Source: Arenibacter catalasegens | GTDB taxonomy: Bacteria > Bacteroidota > Bacteroidia > Flavobacteriales > Flavobacteriaceae | DNA length: 64,000 nt | Direction of reading: 5' to 3' | Assembly (NCBI RefSeq): GCF_002909235.1 | Contig: NZ_PHQQ01000003.1 | Coordinates: forward strand, 186,001 to 250,000 | In this document: positions 42,967-51,477 of the stretch, piece after piece | Layout: each line of letters begins with the position of its first letter | Position numbering within the stretch: position 1 is the stretch's first letter | Notes under the pieces: generated by a model | Database searches by the model: none | Seen by the model: only the letters and a program-made list of their open reading frames with translations | Told to the model about the DNA's origin: nothing | Program-made: the position numbers and the translations under genes

Positions 42967-43809
42967 CTAAAAAGTCCCTCTTAGGCCTATGCTCCCAGGC
43001 CCAACCTGAAGTCTCCAGCTAATTTTGTCCTTTGACAAAATCCCAGGATACCGCTCCTTATTAAGATATTTATCAATGGAATCCACAATCACCACACTTA
43101 CGGCCACACTCAAGGCCACATCCGTAAGCCAGTGGGCGCCACTCCAAAGTCTGGTAACCGGGGAAAGGAGTCCCAAAGCGTAAAACCCTCCTTTGGCCCA
43201 TGGATTCTTAAACTGTTTGCCTATGGCATAGAATGTGGTAAATGCCAATATTGTGTGCCCTGAGGGAAAACTGTGATAGGCGGCCTCATTACTAAATGGT
43301 TTAAAACTTCCCTTTCCCACATCGGCGATAGGTCTAGCCCTCCCAACGAAAGTTTTACTTACGGATTGAATCAATCCTACGGTAGTGGCCGATGAAATTA
43401 AAAGCACCCCTGTTTTTCTCCATTTTTCATTCTTCGTAAAAAGCCCGATTAAATACACCCCTCCGTTGATGGAGTAGTTATAAAGTGGTTTTCCAAGATA
43501 ATAACCGGTCTCCTTAAATGTCCCTGGAACGCCCTCTTCCTGATTTCGAAACCACTCGGAGCTGTCCTCATCAAAAGCATACAAAGCCCCAGTTCCCAAA
43601 ATAATGGCCCCTGCAGTGAAAAAATCGTTTTTTTCCCAATGAAACGGTCTTGAGTAGGCATGTTTTAATCCTCCAAAGGCACTTGCCCCGTCATAGCCCA
43701 ACATTTCCCACGTGCTAATGGTATCAAGTGCTTGTGTTTGAGCCTTCAACTGCGGAAGGCTCAAAAAAAAGAATAGACTACATAGTATAACTTGAAATTT
43801 TAAAATCAT
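42967..43809 (-). CDS. PAP2-family membrane/periplasmic phosphatase
   Basis: A 280-residue phosphatidic-acid-phosphatase-type protein with a signal peptide (VILCSLFFFLSLPQLKAQ). All three PAP2 signature motifs are present: KTFVGRARP, SFPSGHT and SRLWSGAHWLTD (R-x5-H-x3-D pattern, as TRLWSGAHWLTDV). The family removes phosphate from lipid phosphates or undecaprenyl pyrophosphate. ATG 43809 is preferred to TTG 43863. It follows galM on the same strand after a 97-base gap. Substrate unknown. Confidence 0.92.
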   Translation of the reverse strand: MILKFQVILCSLFFFLSLPQLKAQTQALDTISTWEMLGYDGASAFGGLKHAYSRPFHWEKNDFFTAGAIILGTGALYAFDEDSSEWFRNQEEGVPGTFKETGYYLGKPLYNYSINGGVYLIGLFTKNEKWRKTGVLLISSATTVGLIQSVSKTFVGRARPIADVGKGSFKPFSNEAAYHSFPSGHTILAFTTFYAIGKQFKNPWAKGGFYALGLLSPVTRLWSGAHWLTDVALSVAVSVVIVDSIDKYLNKERYPGILSKDKISWRLQVGPGSIGLRGTF

Positions 43810-44198
43810 TCTAACCAAGAGCTTTATTAAAAGCAAAATTAACCAATTATTGATCCAGTTCAAATTTCAACAGTTTACCCTAAGAGAAATATTTGCCAAA
43901 ACCTAAATCCTTTAGTTGCAAGTGACCCAAACCATTTGCAAATTTTCTTTGTTAAATAGGTAAGGTAACAAAGCCCAACTTAAAGTATTTATGAATATAA
44001 AACATCCAATTAATGGATACATCTCTAAGAAAAGACCATAATCTTTTAATATATTTTAAAGAGGTGACACCTCCATTCACAAAGAATTTGAATTTATCCA
44101 GATTAAGACCACAGGCAAGTATTTCCTTAAATTAACAAGCTTTATCGTATTCAAAATGAGGTATTTCCAGTATATTGTCTAACATTGATCAATGTGGA
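43810..44198. other. Divergent intergenic region with GAGGTG-A-CACCTC palindrome
   Basis: No gene in 389 bases. A perfect 13-base palindrome, GAGGTG-A-CACCTC at 44061-44073, stands out in AT-rich surroundings and looks like an operator about 126 bases before the next ATG. The binding protein is unknown. Confidence 0.4.
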
Positions 44199-45047
44199 AT
44201 GCGAAAAATGTTATTTTACCTACCCGTAGCCTTATTTGGCTTGGTCTCTTATGCCCAGTTGGAATGTCCAACTCTTGTAAGTCCGCCAAACGGTTCCGTA
44301 AACATACCTTCCACTACCAATATCTCATGGACAGAAACCCCAGCGGCATCAGGTTACCTTTTAACCTTGGGCACTTCCCCAACCTCCGATGACATACTAA
44401 GTAAAACTATTTATATGGTCAATTATACTGAGGAAATAGATTTTCCGACCAATACGGCTATTTACGTGACCATAACCCCATTTAATGACATGGAAATTGC
44501 CAGTGGCTGTCCAAAATATTCATTTAACACCAAGGAAGAATGTTGGCTATATTTATACCCCCAAAGGGATATTGTGGTATGTAAAGATTACAGACTCCCG
44601 GATCTTCCCTCTGGAAACCAATACAATACAGAAACCAACGGAACTGGCAACACTCTGAATGCAGGGGATATAATCACTAAAGATCAGCTCATATACATAA
44701 TTACCGATACGGGTCCATGTAGGGAACAATCTAGTTTTAGTGTTACCATAGACCCCACTAGTTGTATAGACCTGACCAAAATTAGGGTATATCCAAAATT
44801 TTTTACACCTAACGGAGATGGTATAAATGATCTCTGGCATCCCAACTGGACAGATTTGAATCCAACCCTTAAATCTGCAGTATTTATATATGACAGGTAT
44901 GGAAATCTAGTACGTCAATTGGAATATGACAGCCAAGGCTGGGACGGCAGTTCCCACGGCACCCCTTTGCCAGCATCGGATTATTGGTTTACTATGGACC
45001 TTGGCGATAATAACTACTTAAGTGGACACTTTGCGCTAAAGAGATAA
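44199..45047 (+). CDS. Type IX secreted protein with gliding-motility-associated C-terminal domain
   Basis: A 282-residue exported protein: signal peptide (LFYLPVALFGLVSYA), a fibronectin-III-like segment (about 25-110, SPPNGSVNIPSTTNISW and SGYLLTLGTSP), a short middle region and a C-terminal CHU_C domain (about 190-282) with the hallmark FTPNGDGINDLW and YDRYGNLVRQLE. Such type B C-terminal domains direct secretion through the type IX system of gliding Bacteroidota. No catalytic domain is seen, so an adhesin or surface role is likely. The start at ATG 44199 or 44208 is more likely than TTG 44175. Confidence 0.9.
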   Translation: MRKMLFYLPVALFGLVSYAQLECPTLVSPPNGSVNIPSTTNISWTETPAASGYLLTLGTSPTSDDILSKTIYMVNYTEEIDFPTNTAIYVTITPFNDMEIASGCPKYSFNTKEECWLYLYPQRDIVVCKDYRLPDLPSGNQYNTETNGTGNTLNAGDIITKDQLIYIITDTGPCREQSSFSVTIDPTSCIDLTKIRVYPKFFTPNGDGINDLWHPNWTDLNPTLKSAVFIYDRYGNLVRQLEYDSQGWDGSSHGTPLPASDYWFTMDLGDNNYLSGHFALKR

Positions 45048-45151
45048 AATTCTATTTTCATAATCCCATTCATAAAAAAGTACATCTTGCCAACGTCCGG
45101 TAAAGAAATTAGCTTCTTGATATGGAACAAATATCATTTCCATTGAAATGT

Positions 45152-47626
45152 TTAAAACTCCCGCTTACCGAATTCACTTTCAATGAACTTGGATTTGTTT
45201 TTGTTTTTGTTGAAGGTATAGGATAGGTTAAGGATTACCATATCTACCTCATACACATAATTGGTCGTAGTATAGAACTCATTTTCCCGGAAAGTGGTTA
45301 TGCGTTGCTCATTGGTATTTAACAATCCCATATCTATGTTCTGCCATTGCAAAGTAGCCGTAAGCCTATTATCCAAAAAGGATTTACGCAGAGTAAGGTT
45401 AGGCGAATAAAAACGCGAATCTTCACCCTGGGCAGTGTTACGATCGGAAAGATAATTAAAGGTAAACTGTGCCGATGCTGTATCGGAAAAATTATAGGTG
45501 CTATTGGCGTTAATGGAATAGACCACCGCATCGCTATCAATGGATCTATTATCAAAAGCACCCTCTATTTTATAGCTGTATACATTGCCTCCTATAAAAT
45601 TGGACCAATTTTCAGTTAGCTTCAGCTGTGTTCCCAGCTCCAATCCCAATGACCTACTCTTTCCTACATTAGAATAGATTCGGTTCAGAATGGTATCGTT
45701 ATAAACCGTATTTACCCTATTCACCAAATTATCAACGTTTCTAAAATAGGCAGTGGCGAAAATTGAATTACCCTTTTGGAAATTCTTGGTCACTCCTACC
45801 TCAACAAGATCAATGAATTCCGGCAAGAGCGTAGGATCTCCCTGTTCCAAGGTTTCGGAATGTTCGCGCTCAGGGAAAGGGTTCATTTTAAAGGTCGTGG
45901 TGCGTTCTATGCGCTTACTATACGCAGCTTTCAATTTAGTGTTGTTTTCAAAGGAATATTGCACCGATGCCGAAGGGAACAATTTAACATGATCATAAAC
46001 ATAGGTAGTATCTATGGTATTGGTCTTGTCCCTAAGATCAAAATCCCTATCCATGGCTTCCAACCGAAGTCCGCCTGCATATTCCCATTTCTCCTGGGTG
46101 CCGCTCAATTGGGCATAGCCGGAATGAATGCTCCGCGCCAAATCTACCTCACTTGAAAATTCGGGAATCAGTTCAAATTCTCCCGTACTATTATTTTTTC
46201 TTTCATAAACGAAATCCCCAGTATGATTTAGGTTTCTATACTGATAACCTGTTTCCAATTGTCCAAATGAGAAGGGCTTAAAGGCATAATCCACCTGAAA
46301 ACGTACACCATGCAAAGGGTTGTCATTGGTATTGTACTCATCCTGCCAAACAATATTGTTATCAGGGAAACCCAAATTCTGGTTGGTAGTAGGACCGCCC
46401 AGTAAGGTATATTCATATAAAATGGAGGATGACAACTGGGAACCGTCATCAAACTTATGGCCATAATCAAAACTTCCCAATACAAAATCTCCCTTGCGTG
46501 TCCGCAGGTTGTGGTTATAATATTGAAAGGTGTACACCCGGTCTCCACCTTGAGCAGGAGTAATAGCGTGATTGTCATAATAAACTATATCCGCAAGACG
46601 GTCCGTGCTTCGTTTCCCTCCATAAAAGCCAAGCGAAAAGGTGTTCTTTGTATCCGGGGTATAATCTACCGTAAACCTTCCACTATAATTTAGTTCATCA
46701 GAACTGCGTTCCCCATCCGAAGGAAATTGGGTAAGGGTATCATTGATAATCGTATATACATCGCCTTCTCTCCTTCCTCCTATATCGTTGCGCTGATAAT
46801 TGCCTCCCAAGGAAATATTCCAATCCCCTTTACGAAGGTTATAGGTAGCATCCATACCATGGCGTTGATGGGGGTCGGCATTGTCGTATTTTTCAATGGA
46901 CGGTAAACCGCCCTTTACATTTATCTGTGCATATACGCCATCGGCCGCTCCTTTTTTTGTAATCACATTGAGGATGCCCCCCTTGCCTTCCGGGTCATAT
47001 TTGGCCGAAGGGGCGGTAATGAGCTCTACCCGTTCAATGGCATTTGCAGGGAATTGCGCGAGCAGGTTTGCAGCATTGCCCTGCAAGGGCTTTCCATTTA
47101 GCAATACGACAAAGCCGGTAGTTCCACGCACACTGATCTCGCCAAGCCCATTGACTGTTACCGAAGGCAGGTTTTTGATTACGTCTGTGGCAGATCCACC
47201 TTGGGTATTTTGAAAGGCCTTAGCATCATATACCTGTCGATCTATTTTATTGATTACGGTTTTCCTCTCCGATTGCACCACCACCTCACTTAGTTGATTG
47301 TTTCCGATGCTGAGGGATATAAGACCTAAATCGTTTGTATTGTTACGATTTAAGATTTGGATATCCCGTATTGTGCTGGTCTGAAATCCTATGAATGAGG
47401 CTTCAACATAATAAACCCCCCTTTTTATATCAGGAATCGTAAATACACCTTCCAAATTGGTAATTACACCTGTCACCAATTCCCCATTTTCCTGATTATA
47501 CAAGGCGGCAGTGGCATATTCCAATGGGTATTCCTCTGAACCATCTACAATTCTCCCGGTAATCTGTCCAAATAAAAATGATGAGCTTAGAAATAATGTA
47601 AATAGAAGAGATGTATTTAATTTCAT
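45152..47626 (-). CDS. TonB-dependent outer-membrane receptor (outer membrane beta-barrel family)
   Basis: An 824-residue receptor: signal peptide (LLFTLFLSSSFLFG), carboxypeptidase-regulatory-like domain (ITGRIVDGSEEYPLEYATA to VYYVEASFIGFQTS, about 22-100), plug domain (DVIKNLPSVTVNGLGEISVRG, AERVELITAPSAKYDPEGKGG-like) and a barrel of the PF14905 type ending in YTFNKNKNKSKF. It differs from SusC in length and in having no SusD partner. Ligand unknown. ATG 47626 is preferred to TTG 47653. The AraC-type regulator gene lies 70 bases upstream on the same strand, so it may control this receptor. Confidence 0.93.
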   Translation of the reverse strand: MKLNTSLLFTLFLSSSFLFGQITGRIVDGSEEYPLEYATAALYNQENGELVTGVITNLEGVFTIPDIKRGVYYVEASFIGFQTSTIRDIQILNRNNTNDLGLISLSIGNNQLSEVVVQSERKTVINKIDRQVYDAKAFQNTQGGSATDVIKNLPSVTVNGLGEISVRGTTGFVVLLNGKPLQGNAANLLAQFPANAIERVELITAPSAKYDPEGKGGILNVITKKGAADGVYAQINVKGGLPSIEKYDNADPHQRHGMDATYNLRKGDWNISLGGNYQRNDIGGRREGDVYTIINDTLTQFPSDGERSSDELNYSGRFTVDYTPDTKNTFSLGFYGGKRSTDRLADIVYYDNHAITPAQGGDRVYTFQYYNHNLRTRKGDFVLGSFDYGHKFDDGSQLSSSILYEYTLLGGPTTNQNLGFPDNNIVWQDEYNTNDNPLHGVRFQVDYAFKPFSFGQLETGYQYRNLNHTGDFVYERKNNSTGEFELIPEFSSEVDLARSIHSGYAQLSGTQEKWEYAGGLRLEAMDRDFDLRDKTNTIDTTYVYDHVKLFPSASVQYSFENNTKLKAAYSKRIERTTTFKMNPFPEREHSETLEQGDPTLLPEFIDLVEVGVTKNFQKGNSIFATAYFRNVDNLVNRVNTVYNDTILNRIYSNVGKSRSLGLELGTQLKLTENWSNFIGGNVYSYKIEGAFDNRSIDSDAVVYSINANSTYNFSDTASAQFTFNYLSDRNTAQGEDSRFYSPNLTLRKSFLDNRLTATLQWQNIDMGLLNTNEQRITTFRENEFYTTTNYVYEVDMVILNLSYTFNKNKNKSKFIESEFGKREF

Positions 47627-47696
47627 TTTGAAACAAGTATTTATAAACGTCAAATCTACGTTTACTTATTACCGTATCATGGTATATTTGAAATTT

Positions 47697-48512
47697 TTAA
47701 GGTATTATTCCAGTTTTAAATTGCTTTGGGGTCACACCATGATGGCGTTTAAAATACTTCACAAAATGGGAAACATCCTTAAAATCAAATTTAAAGGCAA
47801 TTTCAGTAACCGTCAGCTCCGTATACCGCAATAATCGCTGTGCCTCTTTAACAATTTGACCTGCGATTACCTCCGATGCCGTCTTGTTGTATTCCCTTCT
47901 GCACTGAGTATTTAGGTTTTGAGCAGTGGTATTCAGTAACTGGGCATAATAGGCCACATCGTTTTTAGGTTGACTTTCCAGTAGCTCGTTAAATTGCACC
48001 AGCATATCTTTTAATATGTGATTATCGACAATAGTGGCATAACCCAATATTTTAGACAACAAGGCCTTCACCACACCTTCAATTACTACATCCTTAACTT
48101 GATTATTGAGTTTAATTTCCTGACAAGCAATTTCAAATAAACCCTCTATACTGGAATCCAACTCCGTTTTAATAATCTGATGATTTCTTAGTTGGTGTAA
48201 TTGACTATTTATATGCTTGTCCAAAGTATTGTGCAAAAAATCCTCTTTTACAATAAACACATAACCTTGGGGCACGGTGTCTATTTGCCAATGATGTACC
48301 ACATCGTTTTTAATAATAAAGACCACCGGTGGTTCTATGGTATATTCCTTTTCGTCCATAACATGAAACCCGGATCCTTTCGTGAAATAAACTAATTCCA
48401 AGTACTTATTATGACGGTGTGGTTTGGTATAGCGTTTATTAATATCGAATGGCTGAATTTTTATATCGGCATTGGGGGAAATTTTCGAATAGGTGTTTAT
48501 TTCTTTTCTCAT
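47697..48512 (-). CDS. AraC-family transcriptional regulator
   Basis: A 271-residue regulator with an N-terminal cupin sensor domain (RYTKPHRHNKYLELVYFTKG, about 28-47, and VFIIKNDVVHHWQ) and two C-terminal AraC helix-turn-helix motifs (NTTAQNLNTQCRREYNKTAS; VTEIAFKFDFKDVSHFVKYF then KRHHGVTPKQF). Its position directly upstream of the TonB receptor suggests local control. The effector is unknown. Confidence 0.93.
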   Translation of the reverse strand: MRKEINTYSKISPNADIKIQPFDINKRYTKPHRHNKYLELVYFTKGSGFHVMDEKEYTIEPPVVFIIKNDVVHHWQIDTVPQGYVFIVKEDFLHNTLDKHINSQLHQLRNHQIIKTELDSSIEGLFEIACQEIKLNNQVKDVVIEGVVKALLSKILGYATIVDNHILKDMLVQFNELLESQPKNDVAYYAQLLNTTAQNLNTQCRREYNKTASEVIAGQIVKEAQRLLRYTELTVTEIAFKFDFKDVSHFVKYFKRHHGVTPKQFKTGIIP

Positions 48513-48811
48513 AATCTTTAAATCATATGGAGTTAGGACTCCCTTCTACCGGATAAATCTACAGCCACTCCAATTTTCCTAAAGCAAAATCAAAAAACAT
48601 ATGCATAATCAAAAAAAACTTCCATACGGGAGCCGACCTGCAAATATGTTTTGGGGAAATTAGAAAACAAAAATCACAGAAACAAGATAATTATAATTCA
48701 TTTAATGCTGTAAAATGCCTCTAAGAAGTCCATTTACTGATAATCCAGCAACTGAATTTGCCCTGAAATTTCACAAATTCTTATAGTGCTCCTTTTTGTG
48801 AAAACATTTCA
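48513..48811. other. Intergenic region, nothing identified
   Basis: AT-rich sequence between the divergent AraC gene and the twin-promoter element. No frame, tRNA or hairpin with a T run was seen. Confidence 0.4.
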
Positions 48812-48902
48812 TCGATAAAAAAAGACTTTCTGTCTAGACAATTACCCCAAACGTCTATCGGTTGATCGTAAAATGTAATAAAATTTCACTTTTGTAGTGT
48901 TA
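48812..48902 (+). promoter_or_regulatory. Twin promoter copy A, before the Gly/Arg-rich protein gene
   Basis: This 91-base block recurs with the same length at 50026-50116. The first 47 bases are nearly identical (with GACTTTCTGT, ACAATT, CCCCAAACGTCTAT), a spacer diverges, and the end TTTCACnTTTGTAGTGTTA is conserved. Three AC-starting elements at 48825, 48838 and 48851 are spaced exactly 13 bases apart, a layout suitable for a LytTR-type regulator. CACTTTTG near the end is close to the TAnnTTTG -7 box. The ATG at 49103 is 200 bases downstream. Confidence 0.75.
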
Positions 48903-49102
48903 CATCAATTCATTTAAAAGTTAAAATTATAGCTCATCCTTCCAGATTTTTTCAGTGTCAGTTTTCTTTTCCTCAAGGCGATGTTACTGTGAATTCCCAA
49001 AATATGGAGGTAGGTTTTATGGTTAAAGAAGTTTTGTAGTGAACTAAAATAATTAGGACTAAGAAAAACAAAAATTAACGAGACTGAAATAAAACAATAA
49101 CT

Positions 49103-49852
49103 ATGAAAATAAAATTAGCGATCCTACATTTCTTAATTTGTAGTGTTATTATTGCCCAGGATGAATCTACGTTTATGGGGAGTGAAGATAATATTGAATA
49201 CAAAGCAAATTTTGATGGTAAAGATTTGTATGTAACACTACATGCAGAGTTCAAAGAGACCATGCAAGTTATGCTTCACCGTGGGTATACAATATATTTT
49301 GATGTAAAAGGGAAGAAAAAGAAAAATGTAAGCATACAATACCCTTTAAAAACAGAGCGTCCAGAAAAAGGTACTAGGCCTGAAAGAGGTGATCGTAGCG
49401 GAAATGGCGAGCAAAATGGTCCGGATATCAATAAAATGCTAGAAAACCTTCCAAAAACGGCAAATTATACAAGTTACGATTCATCTCAAGATTTTAATTT
49501 GGATTTAAATAGTTTGGGAATTGAAATGAATTATAGTTATGAAGAAAGTACGGAAGCGGGTCCAATTTTAGAATTCCATTTAAAGATTCCTGCTTCAAAG
49601 ATTGTAAAGGAAAATGATGATCTCTCAAAATTATCTATTGGAGTTGTTTCTACCAAGCAAGAACAAAAGGAAAACAAGCAACAAGCCAATATGGGCAGGA
49701 GTGGTAGACAAGGCGGTGGTCAAGGTGAACGTGCTAGAGGCGGTGGAGGTGGCCGTGGAGGTGCTGGAAACAGAGGAGGATCGACTCAAGCAAGGGAATT
49801 GGTACAGGAAGCAACTATAGATTTTTGGTTTGATTTAAATGATAAAAAGTAA
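49103..49852 (+). CDS. Secreted protein with Gly/Arg-rich low-complexity segment, unknown function
   Basis: A 249-residue protein. A signal peptide (LAILHFLICSVIIA) is followed by a probably beta-rich region (about 30-100), a charged segment (EKGTRPERGDRSGNGEQNGP), a second folded region, and a Gly/Arg/Gln-rich stretch (about 198-231, RSGRQGGGQGERARGGGGGR) before a short hydrophobic end DFWFDLNDKK. No family is recognised. Its promoter duplicates that of the adjacent TolC-MacAB-LytSR operon, so it is probably expressed with it and may be a substrate, sensor or accessory of that exporter (inference). A terminator follows at 49899. Confidence 0.82.
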   Translation: MKIKLAILHFLICSVIIAQDESTFMGSEDNIEYKANFDGKDLYVTLHAEFKETMQVMLHRGYTIYFDVKGKKKKNVSIQYPLKTERPEKGTRPERGDRSGNGEQNGPDINKMLENLPKTANYTSYDSSQDFNLDLNSLGIEMNYSYEESTEAGPILEFHLKIPASKIVKENDDLSKLSIGVVSTKQEQKENKQQANMGRSGRQGGGQGERARGGGGGRGGAGNRGGSTQARELVQEATIDFWFDLNDKK

Positions 49853-49898
49853 GAGTGAAAGATTAAACACTACAATACTAAATTTTAGATTCTTTTAT

Positions 49899-49934
49899 AA
49901 TAACCGATTACATTCTTGTAATCGGTTATTTTAT
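49899..49934 (+). terminator. Rho-independent terminator
   Basis: A perfect 14-bp stem AATAACCGATTACA/TGTAATCGGTTATT (49899-49912 with 49917-49930), 4-base loop, followed by a TT-rich tail. It ends the Gly/Arg-rich protein transcript before the operon promoter. Confidence 0.85.
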
Positions 49935-50025
49935 GCATTCTTTTTTGGATACATTGAGATATAAAAATCTTAAATAGCATGATGGTGCCCTACTTTTTAT
50001 CCCCAAGAAAAGCCAAAAAATCCCG

Positions 50026-50116
50026 TCGATAAAAAAAGACTTTCTGTATATACAATTGCCCCAAACGTCTATTACACTTTATTAGGGTAGCATTTAGTTT
50101 CACATTTGTAGTGTTA
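50026..50116 (+). promoter_or_regulatory. Twin promoter copy B, before the tolC-macAB-lytSR operon
   Basis: Same 91-base architecture as 48812-48902, with AC elements at 50039, 50052 and 50065 (13-base phase), CACATTTG as the -7-like box, and TTTGTAGTGTTA at 50105-50116. It lies 18 bases before the tolC-like ATG at 50135, so the transcript leader is short. Confidence 0.78.
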
Positions 50117-50134
50117 ATTTAAAACACCACAAAA

Positions 50135-51466
50135 ATGAAATTATATCTCATCATAGCGAGCTTTCTAATTGTGCAATTTTCATATGCACAAGAAGCTTCT
50201 AATACTTCAACACCAAAAGTATGGTCATTAGAAGAATGTATTGCCTACGCCATAGAAAACAACATAACTATTAAGGATGCTTTATTAAATACCAATATTG
50301 CAGAAGTAAATTATGATAAAGCAAAATCTTCCAGGCTACCTAACTTATTTGGTAGTGCTTCTCAAAATTTTTCTAACGGAAATTCCATTGACCCAATTAC
50401 AAGTGATTTTGTTTCAGACCAAATCTATAGCACCAATATGGGCATAAATAGTTCGATGACCTTATTTCAAGGCAATCAAATTAATAATGATATAAAACAA
50501 CGTGAATTACTTTTAGAACAGAGTTCATTTATTGAAGAAATAGCCAAAAACAACATTGTTGTCAGCATTTTAGAAACCTATTTGCAAAGTTTATACAGTA
50601 AAGAAAGTATTAGCATAGCCGAAAACAATTTGGTGGCTTCAGAGAAAGAAGTGTTACGAGCCAAAGCACGTTTAGATGCCGGAGAAATTGCTCTAAATGA
50701 TTACTCAGAAGCACAAAGTCAAGCGGCTACCAATAAATACAATGTAATCGCTGCAAAAAACAATTACCAACAAAACATCATTGCTTTAAAGCAATTGCTA
50801 GAATTGCCACCAACACAAGAGATGGAGGTTGAAACCATTGATAAAAATATGGATTTAATCAACTTTGAAAATGACAAAATGATGATTTATAATAATGCCT
50901 TAGGTTATCTGCCAGAAATAAAGGCAAGTACATTAAATATCGCCGTCAACGAAAAAGAGTTGGACATCGCTAAAGGGGGTTATCTACCTACATTATCTTT
51001 AATAGGCAGTATGGGTACTGGGTATACCAGTATTAACGACAATAATTTTTCAGATCAGTTTAATGTTAATTTCAACCAAAGAATAGGCCTTTCATTAAAC
51101 ATTCCAATCTTTAATAGAAATCAGACCAAAGCGGCTGTAAACACTGCGACTATTAATATTGAAAAAGCTGAAATACAGAAGCAAAATTCTGAAAAAGAAG
51201 TCTATAGAAAAATTGAAACTGCTTACCAAAATGCACTTTCAACACAAGAACAAGTGATTGCGGCTGAAGCCTCAAAAGTAGCAGCAGAACAATCGTTTAA
51301 ACTCGCACAAAAGCGATATGAATTAGGCGCTTTAAGCACTACGGATCTCGTGATTAGTCAAAACACATTTACCAACGCACAACAAAATTATTTACAAGCC
51401 AAATACTTAAATATTTTATACCATCAACTATTACAATTTTATCAAGGAAACGACATTAAACTTTAA
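50135..51466 (+). CDS. TolC-family outer-membrane efflux protein
   Basis: A 443-residue outer-membrane channel with signal peptide (LIIASFLIVQFSYA) and two repeats of long coiled-coil helices typical of TolC/OEP proteins (WSLEECIAYAIENNITIKDA; AKARLDAGEIALNDYSEAQ; KVAAEQSFKLAQKRYELGALS then TDLVISQNTF). It forms the exit duct for the MacA/MacB-type transporter encoded next. First gene of a six-gene operon with gaps of 2-11 bases; its promoter is the copy B element. Confidence 0.95.
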   Translation: MKLYLIIASFLIVQFSYAQEASNTSTPKVWSLEECIAYAIENNITIKDALLNTNIAEVNYDKAKSSRLPNLFGSASQNFSNGNSIDPITSDFVSDQIYSTNMGINSSMTLFQGNQINNDIKQRELLLEQSSFIEEIAKNNIVVSILETYLQSLYSKESISIAENNLVASEKEVLRAKARLDAGEIALNDYSEAQSQAATNKYNVIAAKNNYQQNIIALKQLLELPPTQEMEVETIDKNMDLINFENDKMMIYNNALGYLPEIKASTLNIAVNEKELDIAKGGYLPTLSLIGSMGTGYTSINDNNFSDQFNVNFNQRIGLSLNIPIFNRNQTKAAVNTATINIEKAEIQKQNSEKEVYRKIETAYQNALSTQEQVIAAEASKVAAEQSFKLAQKRYELGALSTTDLVISQNTFTNAQQNYLQAKYLNILYHQLLQFYQGNDIKL

Positions 51467-51477
51467 TCTATAACAAA

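Noticed and set aside
49866-49875. AACACTACAA, reverse complement of the promoter start motif, as an antisense promoter
   Set aside because: Only 10 bases match, there is no minus-strand box at the right place, and it lies just before a plus-strand terminator.
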